From assembly GCF_001907675.1 (NCBI RefSeq), contig NZ_MPNT01000009.1, positions 75,254-139,253 on the forward strand: a DNA stretch of 64,000 bases. The letters are read 5' to 3'. The stretch's first letter is position 1. The number at the start of each line of letters is the position of its first letter. The translations under genes were made by a program, and so were the position numbers. Positions 9,293 to 17,480 of the stretch are shown piece by piece. The stretch is from Mycobacterium paraffinicum (GTDB taxonomy: Bacteria > Actinomycetota > Actinomycetes > Mycobacteriales > Mycobacteriaceae). The notes under the pieces were generated by a model. It was not told where the DNA came from. It saw only the letters and a list, made by a program, of their open reading frames with translations, and did not search any database.

Positions 9293-9517
9293 TTGTTGCT
9301 CGACAAGAGGTCGTTGACGTCCGGGGTGGAGTCTGGATACATCACACGGTCTGCATTCTGCGCTTGTGGGCGTCGATGGTTGGTGTCCAATGCGGGTGCC
9401 GAAAGGCGGCATGCGGCGGGCTTGGACGTGTCGCGCTCGGGCACACGTGCGCCGGGTGCCCCGACCCAGCCGGCTTGCTCGCATGATGCGGCCCCGCAAG
9501 CCTGGGGATGCGGCGGG

Positions 9518-10153
9518 TCAGTTGCGGGGACGTCGTCGTTCGCTTTTGCGGGCCGGGGTCCATGGCCATGCTGTTGCCGCCAGCGCGGCGGTCGCGCGCA
9601 GCTCACTGCGGGTAGCGCCGTCGCGGGCTTGGGCGGCCATGCCCTGCATAACAACGCTGGCGTAGAGCGCTAGCGTGTGGGCGTCGGCCGCCGCGTCGAG
9701 TTCACCGTGAGCGATGGCGCGGGCGATGACGGTCTCAAGTTGTTTGAGGCTCTGAGCACGCTCGTCGCCCAACAGCTGCGCGACCTCGGGGCAGGTGCAG
9801 TTGACGGCGGCATTGATGATCAGGCAGCCACGTGGCTTGTTCGGTCGCGTGTATGAGTCCGCGGCGTCCTTGAGCAGTCGCGCGATGCCGGCGCGCAACG
9901 TGGGCTCCTCGGTCAGGGCGCGGGCCATGTATCCGTGGTAGGTGCGCTTGTACCGGTCGACAACCTGGGCGAACAGCTCGCGCTTGCTGCCGAACGCGGT
10001 GTATAGGCTGGGCGCTTCGATATCGACGGCCGCTGTGATCGTCCTGGTTGTCGTCGCGTCATACCCGTGTTTCCAGAACAGCTCCAGCGCAGTGTCCAGT
10101 GCTGCCGTTCGGTCGAATCCCGGAGGTCGCCCCCGCTGTGCTTCCTGCCTCAC
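9518..10153 (-). CDS. TetR/AcrR-family repressor
   Basis: A 211-residue regulator with an N-terminal helix-turn-helix (about residues 12-60: RTAALDTALELFWKHGYDAT, then APSLYTAFGSKRELF) and a C-terminal domain of the TetR_C_16/YxaF type carrying the segment PRGCLIINAAVNC. The tail is rich in Arg and Lys. The start is GTG at 10153. It diverges from an SDR gene; the gap holds TAGCG/CGCTA palindromic sites that it probably binds. The ligand is unknown. The 225 bases downstream (9293-9517), before the convergent GntR gene, hold no gene I can recognise. Confidence 0.88.
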   Translation of the reverse strand: MRQEAQRGRPPGFDRTAALDTALELFWKHGYDATTTRTITAAVDIEAPSLYTAFGSKRELFAQVVDRYKRTYHGYMARALTEEPTLRAGIARLLKDAADSYTRPNKPRGCLIINAAVNCTCPEVAQLLGDERAQSLKQLETVIARAIAHGELDAAADAHTLALYASVVMQGMAAQARDGATRSELRATAALAATAWPWTPARKSERRRPRN

Positions 10154-10165
10154 ACCATAATTGTA

Positions 10166-10219
10166 TAGCGTGCGCTAAAGAAGACTGTTAACGTCGTTCC
10201 GTAACAAGCGCTAAAGAAA
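10166..10219. promoter_or_regulatory. TetR operator candidates with repeated half-sites
   Basis: A perfect palindrome TAGCG-TG-CGCTA lies at 10166-10177. An 11-base direct repeat, GCGCTAAAGAA, occurs at 10172-10182 and again at 10208-10218, 36 bases apart; the second copy carries the near-palindrome AGCGCT. They sit between the divergent TetR and SDR starts, with the second copy 12 bases from the SDR ATG, so one repressor could control both genes. Confidence 0.65.
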
Positions 10220-10230
10220 GGTGGCACGAG

Positions 10231-11025
10231 ATGGCGACGTTGACGGGCAAGACCGCTTTGGTCACTGGCGGAGGGCGGGGCATCGGCCGGGCGATCGCTT
10301 TGCGCCTCGCGCGCGAGGGGGCCGTCGTGGCGGTGCACTACGGAACCAACGAGGCTGCCGCAGCGGACACCACCGCCGCGATCACCGCAGAAGGTGGCCG
10401 GGCCTTCGTCATCGGAGAATGTCTGGGTTCGACCGGTGACGCCGAAAGGCTGTGGAGCGCTTTCGATGACGGTATCAGCGCGCACGCCGATTCGACCGGA
10501 GTGGACATTGTCGTCAACAACGCCGGAACGGCCCTCTACGGCACCATCGAGACGGTGACCGCGGAGGATTTCGACCACGTGACCGCGGTCAACGCCAAGG
10601 CTCCGTTCTTCATCGTCAAGCACGCGCTGACCCGCATCCGTGACGGCGGGCGGATCATCAATATCTCCTCGGGCGCCTCACGGGTGGCCTCTCCGCTTAC
10701 TATCGCGTACTCGATGACCAAAGGCGCAATCAACGCGTTCACCCGCACGCTCGCGCTGGAGCTTGCGCCACGCGGCATCACGGTCAACGCGGTGGAGCCC
10801 GGAATCGTCAAGACCGACATCACCCCGTGGCTGGCCGATGAACAGATGAGCGCCCAGGCCGCCGGATGGTCGGCGTTCAACAGGCTCGGCGAGCCCGCCG
10901 ACATCGCCGATGTGGTCGCTTTTCTGGCCTCCCCCGATTCTCGGTGGATCACCGGGCAATTCCTCGACGCCTCCGGCGGCCTCCTGCTCGGCCCCACCGT
11001 GCGAATCGGAGAGGGCGTCGCGTGA
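10231..11025 (+). CDS. Short-chain dehydrogenase/reductase (FabG-like)
   Basis: The 264-residue classical SDR has the cofactor loop TGGGRGIGRAI near the N-terminus, the NNAG motif, the serine in INISSGAS and the catalytic YSMTK. The arginine in the loop region and lack of an acidic residue at the end of beta-2 leave NADPH or NADH open. The substrate is unknown. The gene is preceded by GAAAGGTGG and is probably controlled by the divergent TetR protein. Its stop overlaps the GTG of the Ddn-like gene (GTGA at 11022-11025), so both are co-translated. Confidence 0.9.
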   Translation: MATLTGKTALVTGGGRGIGRAIALRLAREGAVVAVHYGTNEAAAADTTAAITAEGGRAFVIGECLGSTGDAERLWSAFDDGISAHADSTGVDIVVNNAGTALYGTIETVTAEDFDHVTAVNAKAPFFIVKHALTRIRDGGRIINISSGASRVASPLTIAYSMTKGAINAFTRTLALELAPRGITVNAVEPGIVKTDITPWLADEQMSAQAAGWSAFNRLGEPADIADVVAFLASPDSRWITGQFLDASGGLLLGPTVRIGEGVA

Positions 11026-11483
11026 GAACACTGGACGGCGAATACGCTCCTAGCCCAATCGATTTCGTCAGCGAACAGGTACGCCGGTACGAGGACAGCG
11101 ACGGCCGCGAAGGCGCCACCCTAGAAGGGCGACCCGTCATCATCTTGACCCACCGCGGAGCCAAAACTGGCAAGTTGCGCAAGACGCCGGTGATGCGGAT
11201 CCCGCACAACAACGGCTATTTGGCAGTGGCGTCCTATGGTGGCGCCCCCATCAACCCGGCGTGGTATCACAACCTGCGTGCGCATTCCCTAGTCGAGGTA
11301 CAGGACGGCGCCACGATCACCACCATGACAGCCCGTGAGGCGTCCACCGCTGACAAAGCAGAATTATGGCCCGTCTGCGAAGCGGCTTGGGCACACTTCC
11401 CCGAATACCGCGCCAGCGCCGCCGCCCGGGAGATCCCGATATTCGTGCTGGTACCAATCGAACTGACAGGTGGCGATCAATGA
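11022..11483 (+). CDS. Deazaflavin (F420)-dependent nitroreductase-family protein
   Basis: The 153-residue protein belongs to the Ddn/F420H2-dependent reductase family with a split beta-barrel fold. The diagnostic blocks are HRGAKTGKLRKTPVM (F420 phosphate contact), YLAVASYGG, and NPAWYHNLRAH. It probably reduces an enone, quinone or nitro compound with F420H2, a cofactor abundant in mycobacteria. GTG was taken as start because it overlaps the SDR stop and the family N-terminus follows. Its own stop overlaps the ATG of a haloalkane dehalogenase fragment (ATGA at 11480-11483), indicating an originally three-gene operon. Confidence 0.88.
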   Translation: MRTLDGEYAPSPIDFVSEQVRRYEDSDGREGATLEGRPVIILTHRGAKTGKLRKTPVMRIPHNNGYLAVASYGGAPINPAWYHNLRAHSLVEVQDGATITTMTAREASTADKAELWPVCEAAWAHFPEYRASAAAREIPIFVLVPIELTGGDQ

Positions 11484-11600
11484 CCCAGTCCCGAGTCCTG
11501 CGCACCCCCGATGATCGCTTCACTGATTTGGACGGGTGGCCATACCAAGCGCGCTACGTAGCCCGCGGAGGCGGGGCGGACAACGGCGCTGTGCGTATCA
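11480..11600 (+). pseudogene. Haloalkane dehalogenase N-terminal remnant
   Basis: From the ATG overlapping the previous stop, about 35-40 codons read VLRTPDDRFTDLDGWPYQ and then ARY. That closely matches the conserved start of haloalkane dehalogenases (VLRTPxxRFxxLxxYPFxxxY). Nothing that follows resembles the alpha/beta-hydrolase core: there is no HG oxyanion element, no GxDxxxxG nucleophile and no catalytic histidine. By 11693 the strand is occupied by the end of an oppositely oriented oxidoreductase. The reading frame stays open for a long way, but only as a high-GC shadow. The right boundary is approximate; 11600-11692 shows no recognisable coding. Confidence 0.65.
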
Positions 11601-11692
11601 ATCATATTTTGTGCAACGCCGGGGGACCCTTTTTGAGCGCTGATCGTGCCGGCCCGCATACCCCGTATTCCCATGCACAGCTCGAGGTTTGG

Positions 11693-12664
11693 CTACCTAA
11701 GCGCGGGCAGCACCTTGTCGGTGAGCAGCTGGACCGACTTCCAGGCCTCGTCGACGGGCATGCCACCGACCAGGGGGTGCAGCACGAGCGGCCCGTAGTT
11801 GTCGGCGGCGCGCACCTCCGCGATCAGCTCGTCGGGGGTCAGGAAGCGGTACCGCCCCGACGCCCTGACCTCGTCCAGCGTCTGCACGCCGGGCAAATGC
11901 ATGAGGGACCGCTGATCGGTCGCCCACGCGCCGTAAGTGACCGCCTCCCAAAGGATGTGGTCGCCGAGTTCCGACCATGCCCGGTCGGGGTCCTCGTGCA
12001 GGAAGATCATTCCGCGGTTCACCGGCCCCGGCATGAGGATGAGCGGCGTCATGCCGGCCTCGGCACACAGCTCGCGGTAGTAGGCGGCGATGTCGGGCAG
12101 GTGATCCGCCAGGCTAAGCGGCAGCCGGAAGCGCACCGCCCGTCGCGCCGTGGCCCGCGCGCCGCCACCGACATACAGCGGGGGGTGCGGTCGGGTCCAG
12201 GTGCCGGTGCATATTCCCGCGTCGGCATCGGCGCCCGCCCACACAGACAGCATCCGTTCGAGCAGGCTGTCCATCAGCGCGCCCCGCTGCGCGAAATCGG
12301 TTGCCATGGCCTGGTATTCGACGGGACGGTAGCCGAGGCCCACCGTGGTGTGCAGCCGGCCCCGGCTCATGTTGTCGACCAGTGCGATGTCCTCGGCGAG
12401 CCGAACCGGATTCCACAGCGGGCCCAACGCGCAATCCACGCTGGCGATCAGTGTCGAGGTCCGGGCCAAGAACATCGCGGCCGCCATGATGGGGTTGCAG
12501 CTCCAGCCGTGTCCGGTCGCGTGATGCTCGTCGACGCTGATGGAGGTGATGCCGTGCGCCTCGCCCCACTGCGCCAATTCGAGGGCGGCCGACAACAGCC
12601 CGCTTTGCGTGCGGGGTTCGCCGTGCGGGGAGGCGAAGTTGAAGCGCAGCACCGTCAGCAACAC
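11693..12664 (-). CDS. Luciferase-like (LLM) oxidoreductase
   Basis: The 323-residue bacterial-luciferase-fold protein probably uses F420 or FMN. Family features are the start (VLRFNFASP), the block DEHHATGHGWSCNPI, the SRGRLHTTVGLGYRPVEY stretch with the usual glycine-rich loop, and PPLYVGGGA. GTG at 12664 was preferred to upstream in-frame starts because it follows the VOC gene stop by one base and gives the family N-terminus. It is the last gene of a minus-strand operon (sulfotransferase, metallo-hydrolase, SDR, VOC, LLM). No specific substrate can be assigned. Confidence 0.85.
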   Translation of the reverse strand: MLLTVLRFNFASPHGEPRTQSGLLSAALELAQWGEAHGITSISVDEHHATGHGWSCNPIMAAAMFLARTSTLIASVDCALGPLWNPVRLAEDIALVDNMSRGRLHTTVGLGYRPVEYQAMATDFAQRGALMDSLLERMLSVWAGADADAGICTGTWTRPHPPLYVGGGARATARRAVRFRLPLSLADHLPDIAAYYRELCAEAGMTPLILMPGPVNRGMIFLHEDPDRAWSELGDHILWEAVTYGAWATDQRSLMHLPGVQTLDEVRASGRYRFLTPDELIAEVRAADNYGPLVLHPLVGGMPVDEAWKSVQLLTDKVLPALR

Positions 12665-12665
12665 G

Positions 12666-13145
12666 TCACGCCTCCTGTGGGGCGGCCATCGACTGCAGGA
12701 AGGCGGGGAAGTCCGGAAACAGCGAGCGATCGACGATCTCGATGCGTGCACCGGAAGAGTCTGTGTAGTAAGCGAATAGCCCAAGCTCGGAGCCGGACAC
12801 GTCGGCCGTCATCTCAAGAGTGAAGCCGTTGGCCTCCAGCGCTCGGGCGCTGGAGACGAGGTCGTCACTGAAGTAACCGAGGTGGTGAACCGCGTTGCCC
12901 GGCGCGGACATCCACGGGCTTTCGGGCACCTCTTGCACCAGTTCCAGGTGCGGGCTCTGCAGGGAGTAGGCGATCGTGGAGGTCAACTCGCGGACGCCGG
13001 TCGGGGTGCGGAACGGCAGGGTGTAGGTCATCGGGGTGATCCAGCGATAGCCGGCCAGCGCGCTCAGCCGCGCCATCGCCGCATCGAGGTCGGGAACGAT
13101 GACGCCGGTGTGGTAGAAATCCTCGGGGCGCAGCGCAATTGTCAT
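12666..13145 (-). CDS. VOC (glyoxalase/bleomycin resistance) family protein
   Basis: A 159-residue protein with two beta-alpha-beta-beta-beta modules: the first begins FYHTGVIVPDLDAAM, the second around HHLGYFSDDLVSSARALEANGF, ending with RIEIVDRS. The histidines and the glutamate in these positions could bind a divalent metal, as in glyoxalases, epimerases or extradiol-type enzymes. It starts with ATG at 13145, 15 bases after the SDR stop, and runs into the LLM gene with one base between them. Role within the operon is unknown; isomerisation or ring/lactone chemistry on the same substrate is possible. Confidence 0.82.
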   Translation of the reverse strand: MTIALRPEDFYHTGVIVPDLDAAMARLSALAGYRWITPMTYTLPFRTPTGVRELTSTIAYSLQSPHLELVQEVPESPWMSAPGNAVHHLGYFSDDLVSSARALEANGFTLEMTADVSGSELGLFAYYTDSSGARIEIVDRSLFPDFPAFLQSMAAPQEA

Positions 13146-13160
13146 GTCTCTCCTCGATTT

Positions 13161-13910
13161 TCAGACGCAGTCCGACGCGGCGTCGACGACGAACACCGCG
13201 CCGCTGGTGTAGCTGCTCTGCTCGGTGCACAAGAAGGCGACGGTGGGGGCGATCTCACCGACGGAACCGAAGCGGCGCAACGGGATGTGCGCCAGCTCGG
13301 ACTCGACCAATTCGGCCGAGCCGTGCATGGGTGCGGTCATCGGGGTGTCGATGGCGCCCGGCGCCACCGCGTTCACCCGGATCCCCTTGCCGGCCCACTT
13401 GACCGCGAGGTTCCTGGTGACGCAGACGACCCCGGCCTTTGCCGCCCCGTATCCCGGCACCAAGGGCACGGCCCGCAGCGCCGACATCGATGCCAGATTC
13501 ACGACGCTGGCGCCGCCGGCCGCGGTGGACGCCTTCAACGCGCGGTAGAGCCCGACCGTCAACCGGTAGGGCCCGGTTAGGTTCAGCGCGACCGAGGCCT
13601 CGAATCCGTCCGGCTTCGATTCGTCAAGTCCGCTAGGGAAATTGGCACCGGCGTTGTTGACCAGTACGTCGAGGGCGGTGAACTTCTCCGCCAGCGCGTC
13701 CACCGAATCGGGATCGCTGATCTGCAGCTGGTGATACTCCATGCCGGACAGGTCGGCCTGGTAGTCGGCCGCGGCCGGCCTGGTTCCGGTGATCGCGACG
13801 CGGGCCCCGGCGTCGCGGAACAAGGCGGCGGTCGCGTGCCCGATCCCACTGGTGCCCCCGGTGATCAGCGCGGTGGTGCCGGTGAAGTCGAAGCTGACCC
13901 GAGCCGTCAT
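13161..13910 (-). CDS. Short-chain dehydrogenase/reductase
   Basis: The 249-residue classical SDR carries the cofactor loop TGGTSGIG, the NNAGANFPSG segment and the catalytic tyrosine in GYGAAKAG, so the catalytic YxxxK is altered in register. The sequence reads PGYGAAKAGV, where Y and K are four apart as required. ATG at 13910 overlaps the stop of the metallo-hydrolase (ATGA) and has GAGG upstream; a GTG 30 bases earlier is also in frame but less likely. Coupling to the hydrolase suggests it oxidises or reduces the hydrolase product. Confidence 0.88.
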   Translation of the reverse strand: MTARVSFDFTGTTALITGGTSGIGHATAALFRDAGARVAITGTRPAAADYQADLSGMEYHQLQISDPDSVDALAEKFTALDVLVNNAGANFPSGLDESKPDGFEASVALNLTGPYRLTVGLYRALKASTAAGGASVVNLASMSALRAVPLVPGYGAAKAGVVCVTRNLAVKWAGKGIRVNAVAPGAIDTPMTAPMHGSAELVESELAHIPLRRFGSVGEIAPTVAFLCTEQSSYTSGAVFVVDAASDCV

Positions 13911-15148
13911 GAGTTCCTCGCTATCTGGTTTCTGAGCCACGCGGTCTCCCAGAAGTTCGCGCTGCTCGCCAGGAGTTCTGCATGGGCGTCACGAAGCACG
14001 GCCCGCGCCCCCGCGTCGTCCGACGGGAGTAGCTCGGCGAGGTGGATGGCGTGCAGCGGGCGGCCGGCGGCAAGGTGTTCTCGCGCGCGGCCCACTAATG
14101 CCTCGGCCCCGGCCAGTTCGACGACGTCGGCGGCGACGGCGTCGAACCCGACCGGATAGAGCTCGGTGGTCGACTCGTGGTGAAACCAGCCGGAGTAGTT
14201 TTCCCAGACGGCCCGCACGTCCCAGGCCACCTTTCCATAGCCTTGCCCCACTTCGTATTCCGCGGGCAGCGTGATCTCGCGCATCAGTGTTCGCACGTCC
14301 TTACCGGCGTTCATCCCCTCTACCGTCTGGTCGTGGACGTACCGGATCGCGTCGCGCAGCCGGGTCAGCTCGGCGTGAATGCGCTCGGCGCCCGCTACCG
14401 GCTCGAAATGACCGGTCACCAGGAGTTCGGGGCGCAGGTCGCGCACCCTGTCCACCGACGAAATGGCTGTCAGGGCATCGCGATACCGGTCGCCACGCAT
14501 GGTGACCAGGTTGGGAATGTGCCCGAACAGCGGACCGAAGACGTTCCCGCACAGGCAGACCCGCTCGTCCGGCAGCCACACCACCAGCGAGTCGGTGGTT
14601 TCGCCGCCGGGCACGGAGATCAGTTCCAACCGCCGGCCGCCGACCTCGAGCGTCAGGGTGTCTTCGAAATCGAGATCGACGACGGGAACGCTCTGGCCGG
14701 CCAACCGGGTACTACCCAAGCGCCGTTGGATGGCTTGGATTCCGGTCGCCAGGGTGTCTTTGAACGCGAAGGCGCTGCGGCTGGCGCGGTACCGGATGAG
14801 GCGTTCGTTGTCGTCTCGCCACAGCGTCCAATTCGCCTGGGCGACGACGGTCGTCTCCGGGTCGCGCACGCTGTCCAAACCGCCGACATGGTCGACGTGG
14901 CCCTGCGTGAAGACGATGTAGCGCACCGGCGATGAATCGACGGCGTCGAAGTTCGCGCGGTGCACCGGTCCCTCGAAACCCATGCCGGTGTTGACGATCA
15001 CCCGGCCATCAGCCGTGGTGATCAGGTAGGAGTTCGACAGCCCGGGCGAACACCACAAGCCGGGCGCGATCTCCTCCGCCCGTTCGGCGGACGCGGGTCG
15101 CATGGCGTCGGCGCCTGGCCGGCTGCGGTAGACCGGATCGAAACTCAT
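13907..15148 (-). CDS. Metallo-beta-lactamase-fold hydrolase, alkylsulfatase-like
   Basis: The 413-residue protein has an N-terminal MBL domain with the zinc motif TQGHVDHVGG (H-x-D-H core) and PGGETTDSLVVWLPD, where a histidine of the usual metal set appears to be substituted. Later come VTGHFEPV and a C-terminal helical part (HESTTELYP, then helices rich in Ala) like the dimerisation domain of SdsA-type alkylsulfatases. It is shorter than SdsA1 (about 650). Co-transcription with a sulfotransferase gene upstream suggests chemistry on a sulfate ester, but another MBL hydrolase activity is possible. Confidence 0.8.
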   Translation of the reverse strand: MSFDPVYRSRPGADAMRPASAERAEEIAPGLWCSPGLSNSYLITTADGRVIVNTGMGFEGPVHRANFDAVDSSPVRYIVFTQGHVDHVGGLDSVRDPETTVVAQANWTLWRDDNERLIRYRASRSAFAFKDTLATGIQAIQRRLGSTRLAGQSVPVVDLDFEDTLTLEVGGRRLELISVPGGETTDSLVVWLPDERVCLCGNVFGPLFGHIPNLVTMRGDRYRDALTAISSVDRVRDLRPELLVTGHFEPVAGAERIHAELTRLRDAIRYVHDQTVEGMNAGKDVRTLMREITLPAEYEVGQGYGKVAWDVRAVWENYSGWFHHESTTELYPVGFDAVAADVVELAGAEALVGRAREHLAAGRPLHAIHLAELLPSDDAGARAVLRDAHAELLASSANFWETAWLRNQIARNS

Positions 15149-15167
15149 CGCTGTGGCTGCCCTCCGG

Positions 15168-16439
15168 CTAGGTCTCGGCCTGGACGTCGAACTTGTCGAA
15201 GTAGAAGTCGAAACGCCCGCGCAACTCGTCGGGCGTGACGCCGAAGTGCCGGTGCAGGTCGTAGCGAATGCGGCCGTGTTTGCCCCGCGGGTTGCCGTCC
15301 AGGTAGTTCTGAAAGCGCGCCCGCACTTTTGGTGTCAGTTCGACGCCTCCGCGGCGGTAAAGCCGCTCGAGGACCGGCATTTCGTTGCCGTTCAGCTGAT
15401 GGAAGCTGATGTCGATGCTGCTTTCGGCCGGCACCAGCTCGCGGTCGCGCACGCACGCGCCGAGCAGCCGGTGCACCCGGTCGCTCCAATACTCCACCAG
15501 CCAGTCCGGCTCGATGCTGGTTCGGCGCAGTCGATCGGAGTAGGCCATCATCGTGATCGCCGACTGGATCACCGCGACCGGATCGCGGTGCGTGAAGGCC
15601 ACGGTCGCGTCGGGAAACGTCGCCATGAGCGGGCCGAGTTGCTCACAGTGCTGCGGGCTCTTCAGGATCCAGGTCCGCGGGCCCCGTAGGAAGGTCAAGG
15701 CCTGCAGCACCTTCCGCAAGTACGCGTAGTGCCTGGTTTGGTCGAGGCCCAGGTAGTAGTCGCGCCAGTCCGGCACGCGCGCATGCCATTCCAGGACGTA
15801 GGCGGCCAGATCGAGATCGAGGAGCTCGACCTCTTCCTCGATCGCCTCGGGGTACCGGTCGTGCATGGCGGCGACCACCGGTGCGCTGGCCATCAGCGCG
15901 TCGTGCTCGGATTTGGCCCGCGCGTAACGCGGGTCGACGCCGGAGATGTCGGGGCCCTGTCCCCGGGCGGGGATGGGTTCTTGGCTCTCCCAGTACGGCA
16001 ACGCGCGCCGGCGCGGGTCGGCGGCAATGAGATTCACCAGATGCGTGGTGCCCGAACGGGGCATTCCGACGACGATGAACGGCTTCTCGATAGGGATCGC
16101 TTCGATTTCGGGGTAGCGCCGGAGGAGTTCGGTCAGCGATAACCGGTTGCGCAACAGACGCACGACTCGTTGCCGCAGCGAGGACCGCGTCAGCTGGCGC
16201 AGGCCGTCATCGCCTTCGATCGCGGCGACGTGTGCGGCGAGTCGATCAGCGAAGCCGTCGCCGTCGTCGAGGTCGGCCCCCCTTTTCAGCCCGGCCTGCT
16301 CGATCGCCTCCGCAAGCATCCGGTCGATGTCGAAGTCGACGACTTTGGCCTCGGTGAAGTCCAGAATCTGGCGTTGGACGTCGGTCAGCTTGGGCGCGGT
16401 GAGGTCATCGAAGTCGATGTCATCAACGGCAGAGCCCAC
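15168..16439 (-). CDS. Sulfotransferase family protein (PAPS-dependent)
   Basis: The protein (423 residues) transfers sulfate from PAPS to a hydroxyl acceptor. The 5'-phosphosulfate loop is clear (FIVVGMPRSGTTHL), and the 3'-phosphate site appears as TFPDATVAFTHRDPVAV. Mycobacteria have many such Stf-type enzymes acting on glycolipids and small molecules. GTG at 16439 was chosen because AGAGGA lies just upstream; an earlier in-frame GTG at 16481 would add 14 residues. It leads the operon ending at 11693. No membrane segment is apparent, so action is probably cytosolic or membrane-peripheral. Confidence 0.88.
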   Translation of the reverse strand: MGSAVDDIDFDDLTAPKLTDVQRQILDFTEAKVVDFDIDRMLAEAIEQAGLKRGADLDDGDGFADRLAAHVAAIEGDDGLRQLTRSSLRQRVVRLLRNRLSLTELLRRYPEIEAIPIEKPFIVVGMPRSGTTHLVNLIAADPRRRALPYWESQEPIPARGQGPDISGVDPRYARAKSEHDALMASAPVVAAMHDRYPEAIEEEVELLDLDLAAYVLEWHARVPDWRDYYLGLDQTRHYAYLRKVLQALTFLRGPRTWILKSPQHCEQLGPLMATFPDATVAFTHRDPVAVIQSAITMMAYSDRLRRTSIEPDWLVEYWSDRVHRLLGACVRDRELVPAESSIDISFHQLNGNEMPVLERLYRRGGVELTPKVRARFQNYLDGNPRGKHGRIRYDLHRHFGVTPDELRGRFDFYFDKFDVQAET

Positions 16440-16511
16440 CGGATCCTCTTTTCGACGTGTCGTCGAACTGAAATATGACACAAGGGCCAGGCGTCGATCT
16501 GCCGTGGCCCC

Positions 16512-16898
16512 CTATAGGTTCGCCAAGTCGTCGGGCACGTCGACCTTGTGTTCCTGCAGCGTCTCCAGCGGCACCACCTCAAGCGTGCGCTCGTGCGTGG
16601 AGGCCAGCACCACCGGCGCCGCGCAGCCATCCTGGTGCGCACGAAGCCAGTTCAGCGCGGTGACGCACCAGCGGTCGCCGGGCAGCAGGCCGGGGAACCG
16701 GTATTCGGGGACCGGTGTCAGCAAGTCATTGCCGATCGAACGCTGGTGCTCGAGGAATTCGGCGGTCATGACCGCACAGATGGTGTGCCGGCCGATGTCC
16801 TCGGGTCCCGTCGAGCAACAGCCGTCGCGGTAGTAACCGGTCAGTGGTTCCGTGCCGCACGGTTCCAGCGGGCCGCCTAACACGTTTCGATCGGGCAC
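16512..16898 (-). CDS. DUF2237 family protein
   Basis: The 128-residue protein matches the small DUF2237 family: NVLGGPLEPC, then YYRDGCCSTGPEDIGRHT, PGDRWCVTA and the terminal ASTHERTLEVV. The family is widespread in bacteria, rich in conserved cysteines, and has no experimentally settled function that I know of. GTG at 16898 places the family N-terminus (VPDRNVLGG) correctly; longer in-frame extensions are arginine-rich and unlike the family. It is a stand-alone minus-strand gene 72 bases upstream of the sulfotransferase, perhaps sharing its transcript. Confidence 0.85.
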   Translation of the reverse strand: MPDRNVLGGPLEPCGTEPLTGYYRDGCCSTGPEDIGRHTICAVMTAEFLEHQRSIGNDLLTPVPEYRFPGLLPGDRWCVTALNWLRAHQDGCAAPVVLASTHERTLEVVPLETLQEHKVDVPDDLANL

Positions 16899-16984
16899 GG
16901 TTTCAGTATCGCGCTCTCGGGGGTGAAGTTTGAAGCAACCTTGCCGTCTCCGCCGGCGCAAATTTGCCCGGGCGGCGCTGGGGA

Positions 16985-17317
16985 CTATCCGGCCATCGGG
17001 TAGGCCGCCAGCGGGCGCACGCCAAGCACGCTGCCCGCCGCCGCGGCGTCGACCTCGGAGTACATCCGCGCGATGTCGACCACCGCCGTGCCCATCCGGA
17101 CCAGCTCTTCTTGCGCCGCGGTGTTAAGCGCCAGGAAGGCGGAGGCTTCGGCGGCGAACGCGAGGGCCGCCTGCGCGGACACCTCGTCGGCCCCGGCCGG
17201 CGGCAATGCGGTGGTCGCCGGCGATGCGGCGACACCGGCCTGGAGGCCTTGCGTGGCACCGCGGACAACGTCCGTCCCGATCCCGGCGGCGGCCGCATCG
17301 AATGACAGTGCCTGCAC
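16985..17317 (-). CDS. PE-family protein (orphan, PE domain only)
   Basis: A 110-residue protein made of one PE domain: two long helices with ALPPAGADEVSAQAALAF in the middle and EASAFLAL, typical of PE proteins exported by ESX type VII systems, usually as PE/PPE heterodimers. GTG at 17317 has GAGGAG upstream. The C-terminal sequence DIARMYSEVDAAAAG lies near the region where a YxxxD/E export motif would be expected (Y at MYSEVD is followed by D three positions later). No PPE partner is adjacent, so it is an orphan whose partner is encoded elsewhere, or it acts alone. Confidence 0.8.
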   Translation of the reverse strand: MQALSFDAAAAGIGTDVVRGATQGLQAGVAASPATTALPPAGADEVSAQAALAFAAEASAFLALNTAAQEELVRMGTAVVDIARMYSEVDAAAAGSVLGVRPLAAYPMAG

Positions 17318-17334
17318 GGAGTGCTCCTCACCGG

Positions 17335-17373
17335 GTCGTGATGATGTCGTGATGATGTCGTGATGATGTCGTG
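17335..17373. repeat. 11-bp tandem repeat upstream of PE gene
   Basis: The unit ATGATGTCGTG occurs three times exactly at 17341-17351, 17352-17362 and 17363-17373, with a partial copy (GTCGTG) at 17335-17340. It ends 18 bases from the PE start codon, in its leader. The 11-base period is close to one helical turn, so it could be a stacked protein-binding array or a slippage-prone spacer. Confidence 0.85.
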
Positions 17374-17480
17374 ATGCGATAGTAGTAATAGGAAACAATT
17401 TGTGTCTACAAATCTTTATCTTGGACATGGTGGTCGTGGCCCGGTGGACGCCGTGCCGGCGCGGGTGTTAACTCGGGCCA

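Noticed and set aside
9293..9517. Short frames in the GntR-TetR convergent gap
   Set aside because: No ribosome sites, Pro/His/Arg-rich composition and no recognisable motif on either strand.
11366..12823. Very long plus-strand open frame (485 codons)
   Set aside because: Beyond the first ~80 codons it is antisense to the luciferase-like gene and reads as Arg/Gln/His-rich filler. Only 11480-11600 was kept, as a dehalogenase remnant.
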